A stretch of DNA of 64,000 nt from Porticoccus sp038143955 (GTDB lineage Bacteria; Pseudomonadota; Gammaproteobacteria; Pseudomonadales; Porticoccaceae). The notes under the pieces were generated by a model. The model had not been told where the DNA came from. It saw only the letters and a list, made by a program, of their open reading frames with translations, and made no database searches. The position numbers and the translations under genes are program-made. The stretch covers positions 868,001-932,000 of the forward strand of contig JAYQMT010000005.1 in the NCBI GenBank assembly GCA_038143955.1, given 5' to 3'. Positions 38,252 through 47,991 of this stretch are shown in pieces. Every line of letters begins with the position of its first letter. The stretch's first letter is position 1.

Positions 38252-39069
38252 ATGATTTTTATACAACCGAAACTAAATATTATGATAGCGTTTTTTAAAT
38301 ATTTCTTTCGGCGCTTTAAAGAGGATGAGTGTAGTCATACTGCTTCTGCTCTAACATTTATGACCTTGTTTGCCCTAGTTCCGATGATGACCTTAATGTT
38401 TTCATTATTCACATTAGTACCTTTTTTTCTGGGACTGGAGGATAAAATACAAGATTTAATTTTTAACCATTTTGTTCCGCAAAGCGGAAAAGAGATACAA
38501 GAATATTTAAACAATTTTTTAGATCAAGCGCGAGGGCTTTCGATTATAGGCGGGGCCGTGCTTTTGATAACATCTTACTTGATGCTATCAAGTATTGAGA
38601 GAGCTTTTAATAAAATTTGGAACAACACTAAATCTCGAAGAGGTCTATATAGTTTTTTTTTATATTGGAGTGTTTTGAGCATATGTCCATTGTTGCTTGG
38701 TTTTGGCCTAATTATCCAAACTTATTTCTTCTCATTTCAATTACTATCTAACAATAATGTATTTTTTGTAACTAGCTTTTTTATGCATATTTTTCCATTG
38801 CTCCTTACATGGGGGTATTTGGTTTCATTTTCATTGCTATTCCAAACTGTAAGGTATCTAAATATTATGGGGCTATAGGAGGTTTATTTGCTTCAATATT
38901 TTTTGAACTTGCAAAAGCACTCTTCGGTACGATCGTATCTTATTCTAGTTATGCAAGCATTTACGGTGTTTTCGCTGTATTTCCTATATTTTTAATCTGG
39001 ATCTATTTGGTTTGGATGATTGTTCTGGCTGGAGCTGAATTAGTAAGATCTTTAGAAACATTTAAATGA
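38252..39069 (+). CDS. YihY/UPF0761 family inner-membrane protein (one frame break)
   Basis: About 272 residues with five to six membrane segments. The N-terminal SHTASALTFMTLFALVPMMT is the signature of the YihY/BrkB family. The frame breaks in the G5 run at 38811-38815 (one base short); restored, it reads LTWGVFGFIFIAIPNCKV and continues to the conserved SSYASIYGVFAVFPIFLIW. The start ATG has GGGAGG nine bases upstream. The family was once mis-named ribonuclease BN; its role is unknown. Confidence 0.85.
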
Positions 39070-39095
39070 GCTTAATTTAGCTTATGGCATACTCG

Positions 39096-39805
39096 CTATT
39101 CCCAACCTAAAGCTGACTTAATGAGAGGTTTGCTGAGCTTACGTTTTTCTTGCAATGAAAATTCCTCTAGAATATCGAGACAATTCATCAATGAGTTCAT
39201 CTCTCTGGGTGATCTAGCAATAATAAATTGAGCTAGATCGTCAGTAATCTTCATTCCTCTCCTCAGGGCACGAAACTGAATTATTTTTGATTTAGATATA
39301 TCATCTAAACTGGCGAGCTGGAATAAAGAACCAGACGAAAGTCTTGAGTGAAGATCAGGTAGATTCAATGGTAATTCGCGGGCGGAGCAATTTGCACCAA
39401 CCAGTAGAGATCCACTCGAATCTTTGATTCGATTATAAAGATTAAAAAGTTGCCGCTCCCAGTACATATTCCCAGAAATAGCTTGGATGTTATCAAGGCA
39501 AATTAGTGATACAACATCAAGATTTCTAAATAGCTCTTCAGGAGAGTAATCTAAAAATTCTGATAAAGATAAATATTGAGCTGATAAATTTTGAGTCAAC
39601 GTATTGTGACAACTCGCCTGCAGTAAGTGCGATACGCCACTACCTTGTCCACCCCAAAGATAGACAAAAGAGTTTTTTGAGACAACAGCTGTTTCTGCAG
39701 AACCTCAACAGCAACAGCATTTTCGCTACCTTTTTGTAAGAAAAAGTTTTCAAATGTTGCATCATCTTTTAAGTTAACATTTAAAATAAGCTGTTCAGAC
39801 ATCAA
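39096..39805 (-). CDS. hda: DnaA-related regulator Hda (one frame break)
   Basis: About 236 residues. Hda binds the beta clamp and DnaA and promotes hydrolysis of DnaA-ATP, stopping over-initiation. The N-terminal SEQLILNVNLKDDATFENF includes the clamp-binding QL motif. One A is missing from the run at 39673-39678 (T6 on the plus strand); restored, the sequence reads SFVYLWGGQGSGVSHLLQA, the P-loop-like block of Hda. LICLDNIQAISG (Walker B) and the C-terminal sensor region follow. It lies convergent with yihY. Confidence 0.9.
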
Positions 39806-40042
39806 TCACCCACAATATAAATTGTTCTCGTTCAAAAGATCTAATAATTTTAAGTTTATAAATTTAGGTATTTCATATAAAAAAAAATTATTCATAATAT
39901 AATTATATCAGTTGAGAGAAGATAGAGGCATTATCTAACTGTCAGTTTGTTTTTTTGATATAAAATAGATATTCTTTAAATCGTGCTAAAAGGGAATATT
40001 TAGGCGCTACTGATGATTAATTTATTTAAGGTAATTAAAATT

Positions 40043-41101
40043 ATGTATGATAAAAATATTACCCCTTTGAGTTATAAAGATGCTGGTGTGGATATAGATG
40101 CAGGAAATATTCTCGTAGAACGAATTAAAGACGTCTCAAAGGATACGCAGCGACCTGAGGTTTTATCAAGTCTTGGTGGATTTGGGGCGTTATTTAACTT
40201 GCCCACTAGCTACAGGGAGCCTGTTCTTGCATCAGGTACAGATGGTGTTGGTACCAAGTTGAAACTCGCGATAGATCTTAATATTCACGATACAATAGGA
40301 ATTGACTTAGTGGCGATGTGCGTGAACGATCTTTTAGTTTGTGGTGCAGAACCATTATTTTTTCTAGATTATTATGCAACTGCAAAATTAGATATTGATG
40401 TAGCGGCATCCGTAGTTTCCGGAATTGGCGTAGGCTGTAAATTAGCTGGTTGTTCCCTGGTAGGTGGGGAAACTGCTGAAATGCCTGGAATGTATACGGG
40501 ATCAGATTATGATCTCGCCGGGTTCTGTGTCGGTATAGTAGAAAAATCAGAGATCATAGACGGTAAGAGCCCTAAGCAGGGTGATGTTCTAATTGGTATA
40601 GCATCTAGTGGCCCTCACTCTAATGGCTATTCATTAATAAGAAAAATCATCGAGGTATCTCAAACAGATATAAAAAGTGAGCTTGTTGGCAAAGTTTTGC
40701 TCTCAGAAGCACTGCTAGCTCCTACAAAAATCTATGTTAAATCTATCTTATCCTTGATAAAGAATCCTAATGTAAATGTTCATGCACTTGCACATATTAC
40801 TGGAGGCGGGCTTCTAGAAAACATTCCTAGAGTACTTCCTAAAAACACTAAAGCAATCGTCGATCCAATGAGTTGGGATGAGCCTCCTATTTTTGACTGG
40901 CTACGCAAAAAAGGTAACATTGATCCGTATGAAATGTATCGAACCTTTAATTGCGGTATTGGTATGATTGCATGTGTGCCTGCTACAATGGCTAAAATGT
41001 CTATAGATATCTTAAGCTCTTCAGGTGAAAACGCATTTATTATTGGCGAAATAACTCGGGCTGAAGACGGCGAAGAAAAAGTTATACTAAAAGGACTATA
41101 G
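40043..41101 (+). CDS. purM: Phosphoribosylformylglycinamidine cyclo-ligase (AIR synthetase)
   Basis: A 352-residue PurM, purine synthesis step 5. SYKDAGVDIDAGNILVERIK at the start, GTDGVGTKLKLA near residue 68, GAEPLFFLDYYATAKLD, and GGETAEMPGMY near 145 are the conserved ATP and substrate blocks. I chose ATG at 40043, where the family alignment starts; an in-frame ATG at 40013 would add ten untypical residues. purN follows after 12 bases. Confidence 0.96.
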   Translation: MYDKNITPLSYKDAGVDIDAGNILVERIKDVSKDTQRPEVLSSLGGFGALFNLPTSYREPVLASGTDGVGTKLKLAIDLNIHDTIGIDLVAMCVNDLLVCGAEPLFFLDYYATAKLDIDVAASVVSGIGVGCKLAGCSLVGGETAEMPGMYTGSDYDLAGFCVGIVEKSEIIDGKSPKQGDVLIGIASSGPHSNGYSLIRKIIEVSQTDIKSELVGKVLLSEALLAPTKIYVKSILSLIKNPNVNVHALAHITGGGLLENIPRVLPKNTKAIVDPMSWDEPPIFDWLRKKGNIDPYEMYRTFNCGIGMIACVPATMAKMSIDILSSSGENAFIIGEITRAEDGEEKVILKGL

Positions 41102-41113
41102 AGAGTTATTCCA

Positions 41114-41791
41114 ATGTATAAAGCCAGATTAGCTGTTTTATTGTCAGGAGAAGGTAGCAATCTGCAAGCACTCATAGATGCAACTCAAAAGGGTGTGATT
41201 AAAGCTGAAATTGTTCTTGTAGTAAGCAATAAGTTTGATGCTGGGGGACTAAAGCGGGCACAAAAATCTGGTATTGAAAATATTGTTTTGGATAATCTTC
41301 AATATGCAGACAGAAGAAGCTTTGATTGTGTACTGGAATCAAAACTAAAAAAATACAATCTTGATCTAATTATTTTAGCTGGTTTTATGCGAATTCTTAC
41401 CTCAGATTTTGTTGAGGCTTTTGCTGGACGAATACTAAATATTCATCCATCTCTCTTACCTAAATATCGAGGTCTCCAGACGCACCAGAAGGCACTAGAC
41501 GCCGGTGATAAAAATGCTGGCGCTACTGTCCATTTTGTAACTAGTAAGCTCGATGGAGGACCTTCAATAATTCAAGCTGTGGTTCCAATTTTGAAGAACG
41601 ATACAGTCGATGCGTTAGCGAGGCGTATACTAACCAAGGAGCACCAAATTTATCCATTAGCAGTGAAGTTATTTTGTGAAGGCCGTCTATCCTTGATAGA
41701 TGAAAAAGTAGTGTTCGATTCAGCTGTATTGCCTAAAAATGGACTTAGATTTACTGACGAATTAATAAAGCCAGAGCAAGATATATGCTAA
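41114..41791 (+). CDS. purN: Phosphoribosylglycinamide formyltransferase
   Basis: A 225-residue PurN, transferring a formyl group from 10-formyl-THF to GAR. VLLSGEGSNLQALIDA is the nucleotide loop; LAGFMRILTSDFV and the active-site ILNIHPSLLPKYRGLQTHQKAL (Asn-His) with GATVHFVTSKLDGGPSI follow. It makes the typical purM-purN pair. The stop overlaps the DUF3108 start by seven bases. Confidence 0.96.
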   Translation: MYKARLAVLLSGEGSNLQALIDATQKGVIKAEIVLVVSNKFDAGGLKRAQKSGIENIVLDNLQYADRRSFDCVLESKLKKYNLDLIILAGFMRILTSDFVEAFAGRILNIHPSLLPKYRGLQTHQKALDAGDKNAGATVHFVTSKLDGGPSIIQAVVPILKNDTVDALARRILTKEHQIYPLAVKLFCEGRLSLIDEKVVFDSAVLPKNGLRFTDELIKPEQDIC

Positions 41792-42606
41792 AATTAGTAA
41801 TTTTTCGTGCTATAAATAAAATGTTTTGCGTAGCAAATCATCAAATACTAAAAAAAAAATTAAAGGTACGTGAATACTTTTTATTAAAGAATCTGAGCTG
41901 TATTTCAATTTTTTTATTTTTTTCTATTTTTGTTCAAGCTAAAGAGATAAAAAAAATTAACCCTCTTGCACTTGAAGAACATTATCTTAAATATACCAGC
42001 ACTTATAACGGAATTAATCTCGAAGCCACACGGTCATTAAAAAATAATCTTGGTATTTATACTCAAGAGGCAAACGCAAAAAATATTTTAGGTGACGTTA
42101 AGGAAATCTCAGTATTTAAAATTGATGAAAATGGAAGTATTTCGGAAATTGAATACAAGCTAACAAAAAGTGTATTGGGTATAAAAAAAGAAGAGATCTT
42201 AACTTATGATCAATCATTAAGTGTTGCAAAGTATCGCGCTAAGAAAAAAAAACAGCAAATTTTTAAGCGAGACGCTCACCTTAATAATCTTACCGCACAA
42301 ATAAAACTACAAAGCGATCTAATCAACAAAGCTCAGCTGTTGAGATATGCAGTGATCAGAAAAGGTAAGATAAAACTTTTAAATTATACAATTATGGGAG
42401 AGGAATTTCTCAAAACAGAGTTAGGGGTCATCAGCACAATTAAACTTAAAAGAATAAGACAAACAAGCAATAGAGAAACATTTTTATGGTTTGCACCACA
42501 ATGGAACTACTTGCTTGTGAAGCTCGAACAAAAAGAAAAAGGAGGAGAAAATTACACTATGTTACTGCGAGAAGGTAGCTTAAATCATATCAATTTAATG
42601 AAATAA
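41785..42606 (+). CDS. DUF3108 exported protein
   Basis: A ~273-residue protein with a signal-like segment (CISIFLFFSIFVQAK, ending near residue 53) and a beta-rich body. Place directly after purN and the sequence pattern (LLRYAVIRKGKIK, GVISTIKLKRIRQTSNRETFLWFAPQWNYL) match DUF3108, a periplasmic family found at this locus in Pseudomonas-type genomes. The true start may be an internal Met before the signal segment (for example near 41821), since the N-terminus is long for a signal peptide. Function unknown. Confidence 0.8.
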   Translation: MLKLVIFRAINKMFCVANHQILKKKLKVREYFLLKNLSCISIFLFFSIFVQAKEIKKINPLALEEHYLKYTSTYNGINLEATRSLKNNLGIYTQEANAKNILGDVKEISVFKIDENGSISEIEYKLTKSVLGIKKEEILTYDQSLSVAKYRAKKKKQQIFKRDAHLNNLTAQIKLQSDLINKAQLLRYAVIRKGKIKLLNYTIMGEEFLKTELGVISTIKLKRIRQTSNRETFLWFAPQWNYLLVKLEQKEKGGENYTMLLREGSLNHINLMK

Positions 42607-42650
42607 AATATTGAAGAGCACAAAGAAATGCTTGTTGTTTGACAAAGCAA

Positions 42651-43222
42651 TTATGCTTTCGGCAAAGTAACTCCTGTCTGCCCTTGATATTTCCCGCCAC
42701 GGTCGGCATAAGAGACCTCACAAACCTCATCAGACTCAAAAAATAACATCTGAGCTACTCCTTCATTAGCATAAATTTTCGCGGGTAAACTCGTTGTATT
42801 TGAAAATTCTAGTGTTACATGCCCTTCCCATTCTGGCTCTAAAGGAGTGACATTTACAATTATACCGCAACGCGCATAAGTAGACTTACCTAAACATACT
42901 GTAAGTACATTTCGTGGAATTCGAAAATATTCAATAGTACGCGCTAATGCGAATGAATTTGGAGGGATGATGCAGTGGTCACCCTGAATATCAACAAATG
43001 CATCCTCGTCAAAGTATTTTGGATCAACTGTTTTGGAGTGAATGTTGGTGAATATTTTAAATTCGTTGGCACATCGAACATCGTAACCGTAACTTGAAAC
43101 GCCATAAGAGATGATTTTTTCAACAGAAGTATCTGATTGACGCACTTGTTTTCCAAAAAAGGTTCGATCATATCTTTTTCTTGAGACATTCGCTTAATCC
43201 ATTTGTCAGATTTGATACTCAT
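42651..43222 (-). CDS. dcd: dCTP deaminase (one frame break)
   Basis: About 190 residues, as for Dcd. It deaminates dCTP to dUTP for thymidylate supply. The start MSIKSDKWIKRMSQ is family typical; the frame breaks in the A6 run 43155-43160 (one base short), after which VEKIISYGVSSYGYDVR, GKSTYARCGIIVNVTPLEPEWEGHVTLE and the C-terminal YQGQTGVTLPKA follow. The glutamate of the TPLEPEWEG block is the catalytic residue. It lies downstream of mrp on the same strand. Confidence 0.93.
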
Positions 43223-43307
43223 ATATTCTCAATTCCTCTTTCTTTAAACATACTATATACAACATAATACCCTGTTGGATCAGTTGATAAAAGCTCCTAA
43301 ATAAAAG

Positions 43308-44137
43308 TTATTCAGTAATAATTTCTGGGGAACTTGGGGCTGCGATATCTGCTAATTTTTGTGTTATCTTTCCTATGGTCTGATAGTAAATTTTACTTAT
43401 ATCACTTTCGGGATTAGCATATACACAAGGTTTACCCTGATCTATGTGTTCACGAATATCTATAGATAGTGGCAAAACTCCCAATACTTCTGATTTATAT
43501 TCAGAGGCTATTGTTTCAGCGCCATTTTTGCCAAAAATATACTCATGACGGCCGCATTGACTACAAACATGTATAGCCATATTCTCGATCACTCCGAGAA
43601 CAGGTATGTTTACCTTCTTAAACATTTCAATGGCTCTACGAGCATCTAGTAGAGCAACATCTTGAGGTGTAGTTATAATAACTGCACCAGATAACTTAGC
43701 CTTTTGAGCCAATGTAAGCTGAATATCTCCGGTACCAGGTGGCATATCGACAATAAGGTAATCTAAACTACCCCAAATTGTTTGAGTAAGCATCTGCATT
43801 AATGCGCCAGTTGCCATAGGGCCTCTCCATACAACTGGGGTTTCTTTAGTCATAAGGTAACCTATGGACATTGTGTATAAGCCAAGTATTTCGATTGGTA
43901 AAAAAATTTTTCATCGACTATCTTTGGTTTTCTCTCTGCTGTGGCTCCAAGCATAATTGGTATGCTTGGACCATAGATGTCAGCATCAACAATACCCACT
44001 TTATTTCCATCCGACGCTAGGGCAAGGGCTACATTAACTGCTGTAGTTGACTTGCCAACGCCACCTTTACCGGATGCGATAGCAATAATATGCTTAACTT
44101 TTGAAAGGCCTGCTTGATTAACCCCGGTAATCATCAT
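43308..44137 (-). CDS. Mrp/ApbC iron-sulfur carrier ATPase, short form (one frame break)
   Basis: About 275 residues. The deviant Walker A ASGKGGVGKSTTAVN is near residue 20; MPPGTGDIQLTLAQ and the cluster-ligating CSQCG near 200 follow. The frame breaks at the A7 run 43900-43906. Unlike many Mrp proteins there is no N-terminal MIP18/DUF59 domain; the ATPase domain starts almost at the first residue. Its role is [Fe-S] cluster transfer to apoproteins. It is divergent from metG, as in E. coli. Confidence 0.9.
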
Positions 44138-44292
44138 TACTCCTCGTAAAACTGGTGAAAATTTAAGGAAAAACCTTTATAGTTTGACACTTTGATAATA
44201 TAGCTTACTGCAATTGATGGGTATGCATAATATACACTAGTCAATGAATTTTTTGCCCATATAAAATTAAAAAGTAATAGCGGCCCATTATA

Positions 44293-46359
44293 ATGACAGA
44301 AAAAGCTAAAAACCGTCGAAAAATCCTTATTACTAGCGCATTACCATATGCTAATGGGTCAATACATCTTGGACATCTAGTAGAGTATATTCAGACAGAT
44401 ATTTGGAAGAGGTTTCAAAATATCCGTGGTCATGAATGCTATTATGTTTGCGCTGATGACGCTCATGGTACCGCGATAATGCTCAAGGCTGAAGAGCTTG
44501 GCATCAGTGCTGAAGAGCTCATAAATCAAGTTCATGCTGAGCATAAGAAAGATTTTGAGGGATTTTTGATAGATTTTGATAACTATCACACTACACATTC
44601 CAAAGAAAATAAAGAACTTTCAGAATATATATATAAAAAACTCAATAATAATGGTCATATAGCTTTTCGTGAAATCATTCAAGCATACGATCCAGAAAAA
44701 AACCTTTTCCTGTCTGATCGCTATATAAAAGGGGGCTGTCCAAAATGTAAGGCAAGCGATCAATATGGAGATAACTGTGAGGTATGCGGTGCAACCTATG
44801 CTTCACTGGATTTAATAAATCCAATTTCAACAATTACTGGTGTACCCCCTATAGCAAAAAAATCGACGCATTATTTTTTTAAGTTGCCTATATTTTCAGA
44901 ATTTTTAAAAGTATGGACTAAAGCTGGCCACCTACAAAATGAAATATCAAATAAACTTAACGAGTGGCTCGACTCAGGCTTAAATGAATGGGATATAAGT
45001 CGAGATGCCCCTTACTTTGGCTTTCAAATACCAGGAACAACTGGAAAATATTTTTATGTTTGGCTAGATGCACCAATTGGATATATGGCTAGCTTTAAAA
45101 ACTTGTGTTATCGATCGCATCTAAAATTTGAAGAATTTTGGGAGAAAAATTCTAAAACAGAACTCTATCATTTCATTGGCAAGGATATCATTAATTTTCA
45201 TGCTTTATTCTGGCCAGCCATGCTAGATAGCTCTGGATTTAGAACTCCAACCAAAATTTTTGTTCATGGATTCTTAACTGTGGATGGGAAAAAAATGTCT
45301 AAATCGAGAGGTACTTTCATTACAGCTAAAAGCTACCTTAAAAATCTGAACCCAGAATATTTAAGATATTACTATGCATCAAAAATTTCATCAGGAATAG
45401 ATGATTTAGATTTGAATTTAGAAGATTTTACACAGAAAGTGAATAGCGATTTAATTGGGAAAATAGTAAATATAGCAAGCCGATGTTCTAATTTTATTAC
45501 TAAGGGGAATGATGGGCTACTTTCTAAAAATATAGAGGATCATGCTCTATGGTCTAAGGTAGTTGGTGAGTCTGAGCCAATTGCAAGCTATTATGAAAAA
45601 CTCGAGTATGGTAAAGCTATAAGATTAATAATGGCTCAAGCAGATATTATAAATGAGTATATAGCTAAAAAAGAACCGTGGATTCTCGCCAAAGATCCTA
45701 ACAATAAACAATTAGTATTAGATATTTGCTCCCTAGCAATCAATATATTCAGAGTATTGATGGTGTATTTAAAGCCCATACTTCCGGAAATGGCAAAGGC
45801 TACTGAAAGTTTCTTAAATGAAAAGATAGACTGGAGTACGCTATCAAGCCCGCTGTTAGGTCATAAAATTAACAAATTTAAGCCTTTGATGCAGAGAGTC
45901 GATCAAAGTCAGATAAAATCAATGATTGAGAATAATAACCAAGCTATTACAAACCATGATAGTAAGAAGAAAAAGGTGTCAAAAAATATGGATTCAAAAA
46001 CTCCGGAAGAGGTTTCCACTTTGGAGCCTATCGTCGATGAAATACAGTTTGATGATTTTATGAGCATTGATCTTAGAGTAGGATTAATTACTAAAGCAGA
46101 GTATGTTGACGGAGCTGATAAGCTACTTAGTCTAGTCATTGATATTGGTATTGAAACGAGGCATATTTTATCAGGGATACGGTCTTTTCATGAGCCACAA
46201 AATCTCGTGGGAAAAATGACAGTTATTGTTGCAAATCTTGCTCCAAGAAAAATGCGCTTTGGTGTATCTGAAGGAATGGTCATAGCTGCTGGTGATGATG
46301 ATGGAATCTATCTAATTTCTCCTGATAGTGGCGCAAAACCAGGACAAAGAATCACTTAA
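44293..46359 (+). CDS. metG: Methionyl-tRNA synthetase
   Basis: A 688-residue MetRS with no frame break. SALPYANGSIHLGHLVE is the HIGH signature region, CPKCKASDQYGDNCEVCG the zinc knuckle, and GKKMSKSRGTF the KMSKS loop near residue 335. After a lysine-rich linker (near residue 560) the C-terminal EMAP/Trbp111 tRNA-binding domain begins at FDDFMSIDLRVGLI. Divergent from mrp and upstream of the rsx operon. Confidence 0.97.
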   Translation: MTEKAKNRRKILITSALPYANGSIHLGHLVEYIQTDIWKRFQNIRGHECYYVCADDAHGTAIMLKAEELGISAEELINQVHAEHKKDFEGFLIDFDNYHTTHSKENKELSEYIYKKLNNNGHIAFREIIQAYDPEKNLFLSDRYIKGGCPKCKASDQYGDNCEVCGATYASLDLINPISTITGVPPIAKKSTHYFFKLPIFSEFLKVWTKAGHLQNEISNKLNEWLDSGLNEWDISRDAPYFGFQIPGTTGKYFYVWLDAPIGYMASFKNLCYRSHLKFEEFWEKNSKTELYHFIGKDIINFHALFWPAMLDSSGFRTPTKIFVHGFLTVDGKKMSKSRGTFITAKSYLKNLNPEYLRYYYASKISSGIDDLDLNLEDFTQKVNSDLIGKIVNIASRCSNFITKGNDGLLSKNIEDHALWSKVVGESEPIASYYEKLEYGKAIRLIMAQADIINEYIAKKEPWILAKDPNNKQLVLDICSLAINIFRVLMVYLKPILPEMAKATESFLNEKIDWSTLSSPLLGHKINKFKPLMQRVDQSQIKSMIENNNQAITNHDSKKKKVSKNMDSKTPEEVSTLEPIVDEIQFDDFMSIDLRVGLITKAEYVDGADKLLSLVIDIGIETRHILSGIRSFHEPQNLVGKMTVIVANLAPRKMRFGVSEGMVIAAGDDDGIYLISPDSGAKPGQRIT

Positions 46360-46450
46360 GTTCTTGCTTTTATATACAAAGTCAGTAGGCTTAAAAATTT
46401 CGACCAACAAGGCACCCAGACTTCAACTTGCAATCTGTTGAGATGAAAAC

Positions 46451-47026
46451 ATGCAGGAATTAGCTGTCATCCAAATCAGCGCTATATTTGTAAACAATAT
46501 TATTCTAGTTCAATGCATAGGACTCTGCCCTTTTGTGGGCTCATCAAATAAAATTGAAATAGCAATTAGTGTAGCTGGATCAACCACAATTGTTTTAATA
46601 ACATCTGCGATATTGAGCTTCCTGATTAATAGATGGATACTGATACCTTTAAATATTGAATATTTTAAGGCTGCTTTTTTTATTGTTGTAATTATAATAA
46701 TAGTTCAACTGATTAAGATGTATGTGGAAAAAAATAAACCTCTATTATATCGAAGTATAGGGACTTTTTTACCATTAATCGCTACTAATTCCGCTGTACT
46801 TGGTGTGGCCCTTCAAAATATTACGGAAGAGCACACCTTACTGGAAACATTTCTTTATAGTTTTGGTATATCTATAGGTTTTTCTCTGGTACTAATATCA
46901 TTTTCAGCCATGCGTGAAAGAATAACTAGTGCTGATGTTCCGAAACCATTTATAGGTTCCTCTATTACACTAATTACAGCTGGATTAATGTCATTAGCAT
47001 TCATGGGTTTTATTGGATTAATTTAG
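46451..47026 (+). CDS. rsxA: Electron transport complex subunit RsxA/RnfA
   Basis: A 191-residue, six-helix membrane subunit. NNIILVQCIGLCPFVGSS at residue ~15 is the RnfA/NqrE signature with its conserved cysteine, and GTFLPLIATNSAVLGVAL near 110 carries the second. With RsxB, D, G and E it forms a membrane complex that moves electrons between NADH, ferredoxin and SoxR or nitrogenase-type targets. Two bases separate it from rsxB. Confidence 0.95.
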   Translation: MQELAVIQISAIFVNNIILVQCIGLCPFVGSSNKIEIAISVAGSTTIVLITSAILSFLINRWILIPLNIEYFKAAFFIVVIIIIVQLIKMYVEKNKPLLYRSIGTFLPLIATNSAVLGVALQNITEEHTLLETFLYSFGISIGFSLVLISFSAMRERITSADVPKPFIGSSITLITAGLMSLAFMGFIGLI

Positions 47027-47028
47027 AT

Positions 47029-47991
47029 ATGGAAATATACGACATTATTATCCAAAAACCCTTTTATTCTGCCTTAACGGTGTTCGTCAGTTTTTGTATT
47101 TTTTCTGGTATTTTACTTAGCTATGCATCCATCAAATTTAAGGTAGAGATTATTTCGGCTGTCGAGAAAATTGACGGTCTTTTGCCACAAACACAGTGTG
47201 GTCAGTGTGGCTACCCGGGCTGTAGACCCTATGCCGAGGCAATCGCTGTTGGAGATGCAATAAATAAGTGTCCGCCTGGTGGCCAAAATACAATTAATGC
47301 CCTCGCAAGTTTTTTAGATATGAGTCCGCCTAGCCTGGATAATCAATATGGTTTTTCGACAGATATAAAAACTGTTGCCCTTATTCGTGAAGATGAGTGC
47401 ATCGGTTGCACTAAGTGCATACAAGCATGTCCAGTAGATGCAATTCTCGGTGCAGCAAAACAAATGCATACGGTAATCGAGAAAGAATGTACTGGTTGTG
47501 ATCTTTGTATTGATCCATGCCCTGTCGACTGTATAGATATGGTATCAGTAGAGGAGGATTTATCCGGCTATAAGTGGGATCAGCCACAATCGATAATTAA
47601 CTCCGATAGATCAAGAGATCGATTTGTATATCAGAAAGAAAGAAAAGGTAAAGAATTAGCCTCCAAAAGTGTTATTCGTAATAGGCGGCTAGCTTCCTCA
47701 AAAAACGACAAAATGACCAGCACTACTAACAGTCTATTAAAACAGGCTATGAAACAGATTGAAGCTAAAAAATCTACTCCAGAGGCCGATCATGCCAGAT
47801 TCTTAAGGCGTGTTGCCAGAACAAAAGACCAACTTCATGCTGCTGAAAAAAAACTTAAAGAATTGAAGGTTTCAACTAATGATAATAAATATAAACGAGC
47901 TGTTGCATCTGTTGAGAGTGCTCGAGTTCGTCTAGCAGCAGCGCAGTCCACTGACCCGTCTAAACTTAAGCCAAATGAGCACATAATATGA
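47029..47991 (+). CDS. rsxB: Electron transport complex subunit RsxB/RnfB, long form
   Basis: A 320-residue Fe-S subunit. An N-terminal anchor is followed by the CGQCGYPGCRPYAEA cluster domain (near residue 57) and two [4Fe-4S] ferredoxin motifs (CIGCTKCIQACP and CTGCDLCIDPCP, near 125-165). About 130 further residues form a lysine/alanine-rich, probably coiled-coil tail, longer than the ~190-residue E. coli protein; long tails are known in other beta/gammaproteobacterial RsxB. Its stop overlaps the rsxD start by four bases, leaving no room for rsxC. Confidence 0.93.
   Translation: MEIYDIIIQKPFYSALTVFVSFCIFSGILLSYASIKFKVEIISAVEKIDGLLPQTQCGQCGYPGCRPYAEAIAVGDAINKCPPGGQNTINALASFLDMSPPSLDNQYGFSTDIKTVALIREDECIGCTKCIQACPVDAILGAAKQMHTVIEKECTGCDLCIDPCPVDCIDMVSVEEDLSGYKWDQPQSIINSDRSRDRFVYQKERKGKELASKSVIRNRRLASSKNDKMTSTTNSLLKQAMKQIEAKKSTPEADHARFLRRVARTKDQLHAAEKKLKELKVSTNDNKYKRAVASVESARVRLAAAQSTDPSKLKPNEHII

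Noticed and set aside
47560..47991. rsxB-rsxC gene fusion by deletion, like tolQ-tolR
   Set aside because: Long RsxB tails of similar composition exist in other beta/gammaproteobacteria, so the tail does not prove an RsxC remnant; only the absence of rsxC is claimed.
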